Source: UBA4717 sp002404395 (GTDB taxonomy: Bacteria; Bacillota; Clostridia; Oscillospirales; CAG-272). From it: a stretch of 15,859 bases of DNA. Both the position numbers and the translations under genes were made by a program. Positions 7,854 to 12,919 of the stretch are shown in pieces. A model generated the notes under the pieces. The model was not told where the DNA came from, searched no databases, and worked only from the letters and a program-made list of their open reading frames with translations. Each line of letters starts with the position of its first letter. Position 1 is the stretch's first letter. The stretch is from NCBI GenBank assembly GCA_937902275.1, contig CALFNW010000023.1, forward strand, positions 1 through 15,859, read 5' to 3'.

Positions 7854-8114
7854 TTACTTTTGCATTTGTAGTTTACAACCGACCGCGTATAAAATGACAG
7901 CAGACAATGTTTTTTTCATCAGTTCGCCGGGCGTGCCGCACTGTACGATCTGCCACTTGTCCGACGCCGAAATCCGATCGGCGCCGCGTACGGATTTCAG
8001 CCTGTGCGCGATCATGATGAGGATTTTCTAATGCGTCAGCTCAGAGATAATACGTGCTTGCATTTTGGCTTTGACGACTCGCTGTGTTTTCGGACAGTAC
8101 AATATTTTTGCCAT
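7854..8114 (-). pseudogene. Decayed C-terminal fragment of an ABC transporter ATPase domain
   Basis: Reading the minus strand from an ATG at 8114, the frame runs 28 codons to an in-frame TAG. It then continues as KILIMIAHRLKSVRGADR..., a typical H-loop region of an exporter-type ABC ATPase: IAHRL is the switch-His motif. It is followed by DKWQIVQCGTPGELMKK, which matches the usual end-of-domain pattern DKGxIVQxGTPxELM. The last segment appears out of frame compared with the family, because another frame reads LLSFYTRSV. Walker A, signature and Walker B are absent. The piece is therefore a relic with a nonsense codon, a Gly-to-Trp change and a probable frameshift. It is not derived from the intact exporter at 1286-4827, whose ends read differently. 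Confidence 0.7.
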
Positions 8115-8126
8115 ATTTTCTGCCTC

Positions 8127-8498
8127 TCAATTGATTTCGTTTTGCTTCGCCTCACGAAGCAGACTCAGATTTTCCAAAACAAACGGGCTGTTTGCGGCGA
8201 TGCGGCCCAACGTCGGGCATTCGGCTGTCTGCGGGCAGTCGGCACAGGTATCAAAGCCTTTTTCACGAACGCAGTTATGTACGGGACAGAGCTTGTCGCA
8301 GAAAGGTGTTTTTGCGCCGTTGATCCGACAACCGGTACAGTTTATCATCTCCGGCGTGATTGTTACCCCATTGAGTTTTGTCCAGAGCGCGGCAGTCTTT
8401 TCACGCAGAGCGTTGTCGTTTGTGATCGTTGCAATTCTGGCGTCACACTTTTCGCAGTCCAGCCCGCAGCAGCCGATCAGTTGGTTTGTGTTTTTCAT
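8127..8498 (-). CDS. Cysteine-rich DUF3795-like protein
   Basis: This 123-aa protein is dense in cysteines: CCGLDCEKC at residues 9-17, CTGC near 57-60, then C-x4-C-x3-HNC and C-x2-C-x5-C. These spacings suggest metal binding (zinc or an iron-sulfur cluster). The opening (I)GCCGLDCEKCDARIAT is the hallmark of DUF3795 proteins, whose function is not established. The frame is open further upstream. I chose the ATG at 8498 because GGAGG lies 6 nt before it and the family signature begins right after. It is part of the minus-strand small-gene array, 29 bp after the preceding membrane protein gene. Confidence 0.85.
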   Translation of the reverse strand: MKNTNQLIGCCGLDCEKCDARIATITNDNALREKTAALWTKLNGVTITPEMINCTGCRINGAKTPFCDKLCPVHNCVREKGFDTCADCPQTAECPTLGRIAANSPFVLENLSLLREAKQNEIN

Positions 8499-8527
8499 AG
8501 TTGCCTCCATAAATCGGAATTTGGCGG

Positions 8528-8956
8528 TTAAATCAGTGTAAACAAATACCCAACCACAGGTCCTGAGAATATCGCAAGGTATATGAGTGTGATCCAAGGT
8601 TGATAGTCCGCATAGAACTCTTTGAAAGATAAACTCCATGGGTGTTTGATAAGTACCCAACCGAATGCATCAAATATAATGCAGACTCCCGCCCATATTG
8701 CGCCTGTGATCAAAGATTCGGTTAAAGTCGGCTCTGCAAGACCGTTCATATACAGACGACCGAAGATTGAAAACAGAATGATATTGTAAAGCGGATGCCA
8801 CGGCTTTGTTTTCTCATAACCTTCGCCCATACTGTTCTCGTCCATCGGCTTCATTTTCAAAACATAAATATTAAATATAGTGTGGAAAATGCCCACACAC
8901 GTTACAATAGCATAAGACACCCAAAACCATAGCATTGACATTCCAAAGTTTTGCAT
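8528..8956 (-). CDS. Small four-helix membrane protein of unknown function
   Basis: This 142-aa integral membrane protein has predicted helices near residues 8-33, 57-74, 84-105 and 118-140. A charged loop (MDENSMGEGYEKTKPWHP) lies between the first two. The conserved-looking GWVLIKHPWSLSFKEFYADYQPW block precedes the last helix. A TTG six codons upstream is possible, but the ATG at 8956 has GGAG at 9 nt and is preferred. I have the impression that similar proteins occur in Clostridia, but I know no name or function. It sits 24 bp after the acetyltransferase gene in the same array. Confidence 0.75.
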   Translation of the reverse strand: MQNFGMSMLWFWVSYAIVTCVGIFHTIFNIYVLKMKPMDENSMGEGYEKTKPWHPLYNIILFSIFGRLYMNGLAEPTLTESLITGAIWAGVCIIFDAFGWVLIKHPWSLSFKEFYADYQPWITLIYLAIFSGPVVGYLFTLI

Positions 8957-8980
8957 ATAAATTTTCTCCGTCAATCCAAA

Positions 8981-9415
8981 TCAAAGCAGTTCTTTTGTGT
9001 AATAGTGCCTTTTTCCGGTGTACGGATATTCTTCGAGGGTAAAAACCTCCTCGTATCCGTGCTTTCTGTAGAATTCGGGAGCCTGAAACGAAAAGGTGTC
9101 CACAAAGGCATATTTACAGCCGCGCCGCACTGCTTCTGTCTCTGCCGCTTTAAGCAGCTCGCTTCCGATCCCTTTGCATCTGAGCGCCTCACTGACAAAA
9201 AGAAACCTAATGCAAAGCCAATTGCCGAATGTCTCTCCCGTCAATCCGGCGAGCTTTCCGCCCGTCTCATCTTCAAAAAATACTCCTATCGGGACGTTTG
9301 CCGACGCTTCGCGATGACTGTGATTATATTCTTTCAACATCCCGTGTATATCATTTATATCGCGCTCGTTTCCGTCATCGGTTATTCTGAAGTTCATCAT
9401 AATATTCTTAAACAT
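8981..9415 (-). CDS. GNAT family N-acetyltransferase
   Basis: This 144-aa protein is predicted to transfer an acetyl group from acetyl-CoA to an amine. The acetyl-CoA pyrophosphate-binding motif is RCKGIGSELLKAAE near residues 79-92 (R-x-x-G-x-G). It is preceded by the beta-4 strand WLCIRFLFVSEALR and followed by YAFVDTFSFQAPEFYRKHGYEEV, the usual GNAT motif B with the Tyr of FYRKHGY. The length is normal. The ATG at 9415 overlaps the stop of a 33-aa upstream ORF (ATGTTTAA), suggesting coupled translation. The acceptor is unknown; nothing specific to antibiotic resistance is visible. Confidence 0.88.
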   Translation of the reverse strand: MFKNIMMNFRITDDGNERDINDIHGMLKEYNHSHREASANVPIGVFFEDETGGKLAGLTGETFGNWLCIRFLFVSEALRCKGIGSELLKAAETEAVRRGCKYAFVDTFSFQAPEFYRKHGYEEVFTLEEYPYTGKRHYYTKELL

Positions 9416-9509
9416 TCTGCCGAGGTTCCTTCATGTAGTTGATACCGGAAAGCCTCGCCTGCCTGTACAGCTCTTTGATCATTTTCCGACACCCGCCGCG
9501 CCACGACAT
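9408..9509 (-). CDS. 33-aa basic small ORF upstream of the acetyltransferase
   Basis: An ATG at 9509 is preceded by a textbook AGGAGG at 6-nt spacing and opens a 33-codon frame. It begins MSWRGGCRKMIKELYRQA, continues RLSGINYMKEPRQNV, and ends at a TAA overlapping the GNAT start. It carries about nine basic residues and one Cys, and the central part is probably an amphipathic helix. It lies 30 bp downstream of the broken CPBP gene. It is either a genuine small protein, a translational-coupling leader for the acetyltransferase, or the tail of a lost gene. I do not recognise the family. Confidence 0.55.
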   Translation of the reverse strand: MSWRGGCRKMIKELYRQARLSGINYMKEPRQNV

Positions 9510-9539
9510 AGTTTTTCCTCCTGAATTTTCAGTTCAATT

Positions 9540-10276
9540 CTATTTTGCCAATTGATCTTTCGGAAGCGTTCTTGTCAGAATCAGGGTATAGGCAACCGAT
9601 ATAATAATTAAAACCGCAGTATGGAGCAGCTGCATTTCCACAGTAAATTCTTTGGTATCAGCAAATGTGCTTAGCGTGTTGATAGCAGAATGGACAATAA
9701 TACAAGAAAGCAGACTTCCGCCGCGGTAAAAAATCGTGACCAGCAAAAAGCCTACCGCAATCGCAAAGATGATCTGGCAGAGATTGTTAATCAGATCCAT
9801 ACCACTGCCGTTGAACAGGTTGATAATATGTCCGATGCCGAAGGTCACGCTTGATATAACAATTGCGGAGTTTATATTATTTTTGCGATCGCTGAAAACA
9901 GTAAACCTCTGAAGATCACTTCCTCCAAAAATCCGACGCAAAGCATACACACAATGCGGCAAGCCGTTTCAATCGGCGAATAATTGACAGCGACACCGTT
10001 CCAAAGGTTTCCCGATGCTAAGATAACAAGCGGTACATAGTAAAGAAATCGTGCTGCGGTAAACGGAGACTTGCAAAGCCCGTATCGCTTCTGCAAATTG
10101 TTTTTTCGGATAAAGTTGAAAAGAACAACGGTCTGCAGGATACAAAAGAACGCACTTGCAGAGTATCCAATACCTATTATTTTATTTAACGGATTCGCCA
10201 AGGATTGAAGCACGCAATAAAACACGATCCATGCAAGCGCAAAGGTCAGTTCGTTTTTCTCATATAATTTTTTCAT
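9540..10276 (-). pseudogene. CPBP family intramembrane protease homologue, split by a frameshift
   Basis: Two overlapping frames together make a complete CPBP (Abi/CAAX-like) membrane metalloprotease homologue of about 245 aa. The first part starts MKKLYEKNELTF at 10276 behind AGAGGAG and carries the EExxxR motif in FLEEVIFRGLL; it ends SAIAKII-stop. The second, from about 9880, resumes as NNINSAIVISSVTFGIGHIINL with the FxxxH motif, and has HxxxN in VHSAINTL. Joining requires one extra A in the run of five A residues on the minus strand (9880-9884). All three catalytic motifs are otherwise intact, so the lesion is recent or a homopolymer error in the read. It starts 1 nt after the stop of the upstream gene. 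CPBP proteins are often linked to bacteriocin self-immunity, but nothing here shows that role. Confidence 0.85.
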
Positions 10277-10277
10277 T

Positions 10278-10724
10278 TCATTTACTCCTCTGTCGTTGAT
10301 ACCGCGTCTGTGCCTGACGTTTGAAGTTGAATGTGGATCTTTCAAGCACGATTCCCGCACCGATGATCTTCGGAAACACACCATGCTGTTTTGTCATCCA
10401 TGCAAAATATGCCATTATCGGCGAAAAGAAGGCGAACACAGTCCAACCGATGATAAACGATCGACCGTAGACTCCGCGGGTAAGCATAGCCGTCGCATAA
10501 TATGTAAGCAACATTCCAATGCAAAACGGAAAAATATTCAGCATTGCGGCTTTCTTTGTCGGGCTGTATACGGCGATCAGTGTTCCAAGCAGGATCCAAA
10601 CCGACATCTGAGAAAAGATTTCTCCGAGAATCGGACAATAAATATCGAACAGTCTTGACAGCGTGCCGAGAAAAAGATCGACGAAAAACATGGATAGCGG
10701 GTTTGGCAATTTATTTGTTTTCAT
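10278..10724 (-). CDS. Membrane protein of unknown function with an unusual polar C-terminus
   Basis: This 148-aa protein has hydrophobic helices near residues 10-30, 38-55, 60-80, 88-110 and a short one at about 118-126. It then ends abruptly in about 20 polar, strongly basic residues (ERSTFNFKRQAQTRYQRQRSK). The tail does not look like the rest and may be a frame change or replacement of a final membrane segment. The YSPTKKAAMLN and RGVYGRSFIIGWTVFAFFSP segments look conserved. The ATG overlaps the stop of the isochorismatase gene (ATGA), with GAGGAT upstream. The stop lies 1 nt before the CPBP start, so all three are co-transcribed and probably coupled. Function unknown. Confidence 0.7.
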   Translation of the reverse strand: MKTNKLPNPLSMFFVDLFLGTLSRLFDIYCPILGEIFSQMSVWILLGTLIAVYSPTKKAAMLNIFPFCIGMLLTYYATAMLTRGVYGRSFIIGWTVFAFFSPIMAYFAWMTKQHGVFPKIIGAGIVLERSTFNFKRQAQTRYQRQRSK

Positions 10725-11242
10725 TGATCCTCAGCCCAAATGCTTTTTGTAAAATTTACGATCTCCTGAAGCGTCATGACCTTGCAGCCCTTGCTTTTGT
10801 AATACGCAAGCAGCTCAGGCAACTTCTTTTTATCGTAACTCGTGATGCAGTCTGACAGCACATGAACGGAATATCCGCTTTTTGTCATATTGAAGCAGGT
10901 GGATTTGATGCAGGCTGCGGCGTCCGCGCCGGCAATATAAAACTCGGTAATGCGGTGCTCCTGAATAAAGGCGGCAAAAGCCTCGCTGGTCATGGCGTTG
11001 CTTTTTGATTTCGTAAAAATATGGTCGGACACGACGCTCATTTCAGGGACAAACTCTGCGCCATGCGTACCGGGCTTGAATGTTCTTGTTCCCGCGGACA
11101 GGTTGTTGTGCTGAATGTAAATGATCCACAGATCCATTTGGACAGCCCATTCGATCGCCGCATTGACCTTTTCAATGATTTCTCTATAGTTTTTAGTGAT
11201 GTCATTTTGCAGGTCGATTACCAACAGTGCGCTGTTTTTCAT
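10721..11242 (-). CDS. Isochorismatase-family cysteine hydrolase
   Basis: This 173-aa cytoplasmic enzyme belongs to the family that includes nicotinamidases, isochorismatases and N-carbamoyl hydrolases. The catalytic triad positions are visible: Asp10 in LLVIDLQND, Lys78 in IFTKSKSNAM, and Cys111 in AGADAAACIKST, where a cis-peptide usually precedes the Cys. The length is short but normal. The frame opens 5 codons earlier, but GGAGG lies 8 nt before the ATG at 11242, which also aligns with the family start. It is the first gene of the minus-strand array and reads from a perfect consensus promoter at 11377-11405. Specific substrate not determinable. Confidence 0.88.
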   Translation of the reverse strand: MKNSALLVIDLQNDITKNYREIIEKVNAAIEWAVQMDLWIIYIQHNNLSAGTRTFKPGTHGAEFVPEMSVVSDHIFTKSKSNAMTSEAFAAFIQEHRITEFYIAGADAAACIKSTCFNMTKSGYSVHVLSDCITSYDKKKLPELLAYYKSKGCKVMTLQEIVNFTKSIWAEDQ

Positions 11243-11337
11243 TCTGTATTCCTCCATAATGTCACTGTTTTTTGCGCCACACTTCCGGTTGCAGAGAACG
11301 ATCCGTACGGAGATGTGAAAGCAAAACTTGCCGCCAT
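11239..11337 (-). other. Upstream 32-codon frame in the isochorismatase leader
   Basis: An ATG at 11337 opens a 32-codon frame (MAASFAFTSPYGSFSATG...) ending at a TGA that overlaps the isochorismatase start (ATGA). It has no ribosome binding site. The plus strand is also open across the same bases. It may be the antisense shadow of the relic described at 11258-11350. Confidence 0.25.
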
Positions 11338-11350
11338 GATTCGCGGATAA
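11258..11350 (+). pseudogene. Possible C-terminal relic of a lost plus-strand gene
   Basis: The plus strand reads NVTVFCATLPVAENDPYGD, then VKAKLAAMIRG and a TAA at 11348-11350. The hydrophobic strand followed by a charged amphipathic helix looks like the natural end of a globular protein. The matching upstream portion is missing, because the frame runs into the antisense of the isochorismatase gene. I cannot name the family. Confidence 0.25.
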
Positions 11351-11376
11351 GCTGATTGAGTATCACTTACCTATAT

Positions 11377-11405
11377 ATTATAGCTACCTACCGTTCGGCT
11401 GTCAA
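11377..11405 (-). promoter_or_regulatory. Perfect consensus sigma-A promoter of the small-gene array
   Basis: On the minus strand TTGACA (11400-11405) and TATAAT (11377-11382) are exactly 17 bp apart. It points at the isochorismatase gene with a leader of about 125 nt. The spacer contains a GGTAGGTAG direct repeat. Confidence 0.9.
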
Positions 11406-11470
11406 GAAGCTTGGGCAAAAAAGAAAATAAAAAGTGCAGTATACGATTGAGGTGAGATCAAAAAGTTGGC

Positions 11471-11505
11471 AAAAAAAGAGAAGGGCAGTTTTAACTGTCC
11501 TTCTC
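11471..11505 (-). terminator. Terminator after tRNA-Gln, probably bidirectional
   Basis: GAGAAGGGCAGTT (11478-11490) and AACTGTCCTTCTC (11493-11505) form a 13-bp stem with one G-U or A-C position and a 2-nt core loop. On the minus strand it is followed by seven T residues (11471-11477). On the plus strand a shorter TTTT follows. Confidence 0.85.
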
Positions 11506-11508
11506 TTT

Positions 11509-11584
11509 TGGCTGCGGCACTAGGATTCGAACCTAGGTAATGACGGAGTCAGAGTCCGTTGCCTTACCGCTTGGCGATGCCGCA
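11509..11584 (-). tRNA. tRNA-Gln (anticodon CUG)
   Basis: A 76-nt cloverleaf on the minus strand. The acceptor stem TGCGGCA/TGCCGCA is perfect and begins with the U1-A72 pair typical of tRNA-Gln. The D arm is GCCAAGCGGTAAGGC. The anticodon stem-loop is ACGGA-CTCTGAC-TCCGT, giving CUG. The T arm is CTAGG-TTCGAAT-CCTAG, followed by discriminator G and an encoded CCA. A promoter lies just upstream and a terminator 4 nt downstream, so it is an independent transcription unit. Confidence 0.95.
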
Positions 11585-11596
11585 TTAACAAAAAAT

Positions 11597-11625
11597 ATAA
11601 TACCATAATATCCGATGCTTGTCAA
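11597..11625 (-). promoter_or_regulatory. Sigma-A promoter of tRNA-Gln
   Basis: On the minus strand TTGACA (11620-11625) and TATTAT (11597-11602) are separated by 17 bp, ending about 12 bp before the mature tRNA 5' end. Confidence 0.85.
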
Positions 11626-11740
11626 GATATTTTTCGATATTTTTTGTAAAAACGGAAAATAAATCGTAATTTGTATGATTACGACATAGCTTACCTTAAA
11701 TATTATCGGTAAAAGCCACGAAATTTATTCGCTTTTCTGC

Positions 11741-11769
11741 TTCACAAACAGCATAATATGTGATATAAT
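11741..11769 (+). promoter_or_regulatory. Probable promoter of the zinc-ribbon protein gene
   Basis: TTCACA (11741-11746) and TATAAT (11764-11769) with a 17-bp spacer lie 50 bp before the ATG at 11819. The rest of 11626-11740 is AT-rich and shows nothing specific. Confidence 0.6.
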
Positions 11770-11818
11770 CATAAAAATATGTTTACTATTCGGTGTCAGT
11801 GAAAGGAATGATCACAAA

Positions 11819-12478
11819 ATGATAATTACTCCAAAAGAGACTACCATTGCCTACAGATGCCCCTCCTGCGGCAAAGGCGTGAAAAGTATTGTAGGTATTT
11901 TTTCGCTTACCGGAGACCGTATGCGTTTAAAATGTCAATGCGGTGAAAGTCATCTTGACATAGAGAAAAATAAGAGCGGCAAGGTGAAAGTGACCGTGCC
12001 CTGTATGCTTTGCGGCACCGATCACAGCTTTACTATCGCGGATGACTCTTTCTTTAAAAAAGAACTGTTCAAATACCCATGCACATACACGGGAATTGAT
12101 TGCTGCTTTATCGGCACGGAGGAAAAAGTCGACGGTGCGCTTGAGAAAAACGAAGCGGATATAGTAGAACTGTGCAAGCAGGTCGGACTCGGTGATCCCT
12201 CGGATATGCTTCGCGCGAACAGTTCGGATGATTCTGACGACGATGATATGGAGAATACCGACGAGGATGTGCTTGACACTATAGTTTTCGTACTTCGCGA
12301 TCTGCTTGACACCGGTTCGATCAAATGCAAATGCGACGCGCCTGACTTTGACTACGTGCTTTGCAAGGGATACGTCAAGGTGTTTTGCAAAAACTGCGGG
12401 GCAAGCGCGGACATTCCGGCGCGCGGCAAATCGGATGCGGAACATTTTCTTGAATGTTACGAGCTTGATCTGAAATAA
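11819..12478 (+). CDS. Zinc-ribbon protein of unknown function with acidic linker
   Basis: This 219-aa protein is predicted to be cytoplasmic. Paired cysteines suggest several zinc ribbons: CPSC at residues 14-17 with CQC at 39-41, CMLC at 62-65, a CC pair near 94, and a C-terminal set CKC near 168-170 with C...CKNC near 180-192. Between the N- and C-terminal modules lies a strongly acidic, low-complexity stretch near 134-151 (SSDDSDDDDMENTDEDV). AAAGGA precedes the ATG at a longish spacing. It is a single gene between the tRNA and the structured element. The layout (metal-binding ends, acidic tether) would suit a nucleic-acid or protein-binding adaptor, but that is inference and I do not recognise a named family. 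Confidence 0.85.
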   Translation: MIITPKETTIAYRCPSCGKGVKSIVGIFSLTGDRMRLKCQCGESHLDIEKNKSGKVKVTVPCMLCGTDHSFTIADDSFFKKELFKYPCTYTGIDCCFIGTEEKVDGALEKNEADIVELCKQVGLGDPSDMLRANSSDDSDDDDMENTDEDVLDTIVFVLRDLLDTGSIKCKCDAPDFDYVLCKGYVKVFCKNCGASADIPARGKSDAEHFLECYELDLK

Positions 12479-12520
12479 AACGCATATAAGAAAAGTGGCA
12501 AAGACAGTTATGCGGCATAT

Positions 12521-12653
12521 GATAATATCAGAGAGCAAAATTTTCGACAATGTTGAAAGAGCGAAGCTCTGATAATATCAGAGAGCAAAGCTTTCGGCGC
12601 TGTTAAAAGAGCATAGCTCCTAAAACATCAGAGAGAAAAGCTCTCCGCTGCAT
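12521..12653. repeat. 50-bp imperfect tandem repeat, about 2.6 copies
   Basis: Unit 1 is 12521-12570, unit 2 is 12571-12620, and a partial, more diverged unit 3 runs from 12621. Units 1 and 2 share GATAATATCAGAGAGCAAA at their start and TGTT(G/A)AAAGAGC(G/A)(A/T)AGCTC at their end. Each contains small hairpins such as AGAGC-GAA-GCTCT and GAGAG-AAAAG-CTCTC. The perfect arms TATCAGAG/CTCTGATA span a whole unit. Confidence 0.85.
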
Positions 12654-12717
12654 ACATAGCAGCGAAAGCCGCAGCTGTTTTTCCGCCGCCGACAGCTTGC
12701 AGGGCTTGGTGCGGCGG
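12646..12717 (+). other. Hairpins before the microprotein ORF
   Basis: CGCTGC-ATACATA-GCAGCG (12646-12664) is a 6-bp stem. CCGCCGC (12683-12689) and GCGGCGG (12711-12717) form a 7-bp GC-only stem. AGCTGT and ACAGCT give an alternative overlapping pairing. With the tandem repeat this makes the whole 12479-12732 interval highly structured, like a leader RNA or non-coding RNA. Confidence 0.6.
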
Positions 12718-12732
12718 AGAAAGAGAGAAATC

Positions 12733-12825
12733 ATGAATAACTGTCTTTGCAATCTTTTTGACGACAAATGCGTTTGGATCATTATTATCGCGCTTCTCAT
12801 TCTGTTCTGCTGCTGCGGCTGCTGA
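12733..12825 (+). CDS. 30-aa cysteine-rich membrane microprotein
   Basis: This frame begins MNNCLCNLFDDKCVW, has a hydrophobic helix IIIIALLILF at residues 16-25, and ends CCCGC. It has seven cysteines in 30 residues. The pattern NNCLCNLF...WIIII...FCCCG resembles tiny cysteine-rich proteins found widely in Clostridia, sometimes annotated by wording such as chorion class high-cysteine protein; their function is unknown. It is probably a single-pass membrane peptide with clustered Cys on both faces. The ribosome binding site is weak (AGAGAG at about 7 nt, GGAG farther away), which fits control by the structured leader. A strong terminator follows 52 bp downstream. Confidence 0.8.
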   Translation: MNNCLCNLFDDKCVWIIIIALLILFCCCGC

Positions 12826-12837
12826 TAACTGATAGCG

Positions 12838-12859
12838 GCATGGAAAACTGATTCCATGC
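12838..12859 (+). other. Hairpin between microprotein ORF and terminator
   Basis: GCATGGAA (12838-12845) and TTCCATGC (12852-12859) form a perfect 8-bp stem with a 6-nt loop and no T-run. It may act as a 3' stabilising structure. Confidence 0.5.
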
Positions 12860-12877
12860 ATACCTTAATATGCGCTG

Positions 12878-12914
12878 CCCGCCGCAAACCGTTTCGGTTT
12901 GCGGCGGGTTTTTT
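12878..12914 (+). terminator. Strong intrinsic terminator
   Basis: CCCGCCGCAAACCG (12878-12891) and its exact complement (12895-12908) form a 14-bp stem with a TTT loop, followed by six T residues. It ends the plus-strand transcript and lies just beyond the stop of the convergent AraC gene. Confidence 0.95.
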
Positions 12915-12919
12915 ATATT

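Larger units (their letters stand above)
12498..12750 (+). repeat. 14-bp perfect long-range inverted repeat bracketing the microprotein leader
   Basis: GCAAAGACAGTTAT at 12498-12511 is the exact reverse complement of ATAACTGTCTTTGC at 12737-12750. The right arm lies in codons 2-6 of the 30-aa ORF. In RNA the two arms could pair and occlude early codons next to the start. As DNA the arms could instead be the ends of a 253-bp MITE-like element, but no target duplication is seen. Confidence 0.8.

Noticed and set aside
7825..8541. Plus-strand open frames at 7825-8031, 8004-8531 and 8065-8541
   Set aside because: They are antisense to the ABC relic and the DUF3795-like gene, have no ribosome binding sites and show no protein-like pattern.
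8498..8660. N-terminal extension of the DUF3795-like protein to 8660
   Set aside because: The extension overlaps the upstream membrane protein gene antiparallel to no known domain, while GGAGG marks the start at 8498.
9870..9890. Programmed -1 frameshift in the CPBP gene
   Set aside because: The joining frame is -1, but the site reads A-AAA-ATA, which does not allow both tRNAs to re-pair. No stimulatory stem was seen, and CPBP genes are not known to use frameshifting.
5764..11242. A known anti-phage defence system
   Set aside because: No nuclease, helicase, TIR, reverse transcriptase, toxin-antitoxin or similar signature was found; CPBP and GNAT genes alone do not support such a claim.
7785..11405. 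Integron cassette array
   Set aside because: No integrase and no attC-like imperfect palindromes between the genes; several genes overlap by ATGA, which cassettes normally do not.
11509..11584. tRNA-Gln as an integration site for a mobile island
   Set aside because: No integrase and no repeat of the tRNA 3' end was seen elsewhere in the window.
11927..12550. 207-aa minus-strand open frame
   Set aside because: It is the antisense shadow of the zinc-ribbon gene; its high Val, Phe and Arg content mirrors the sense codons.
12521..12653. CRISPR array
   Set aside because: The repeat units abut without unique spacers, the copies are diverged and no cas gene is near.
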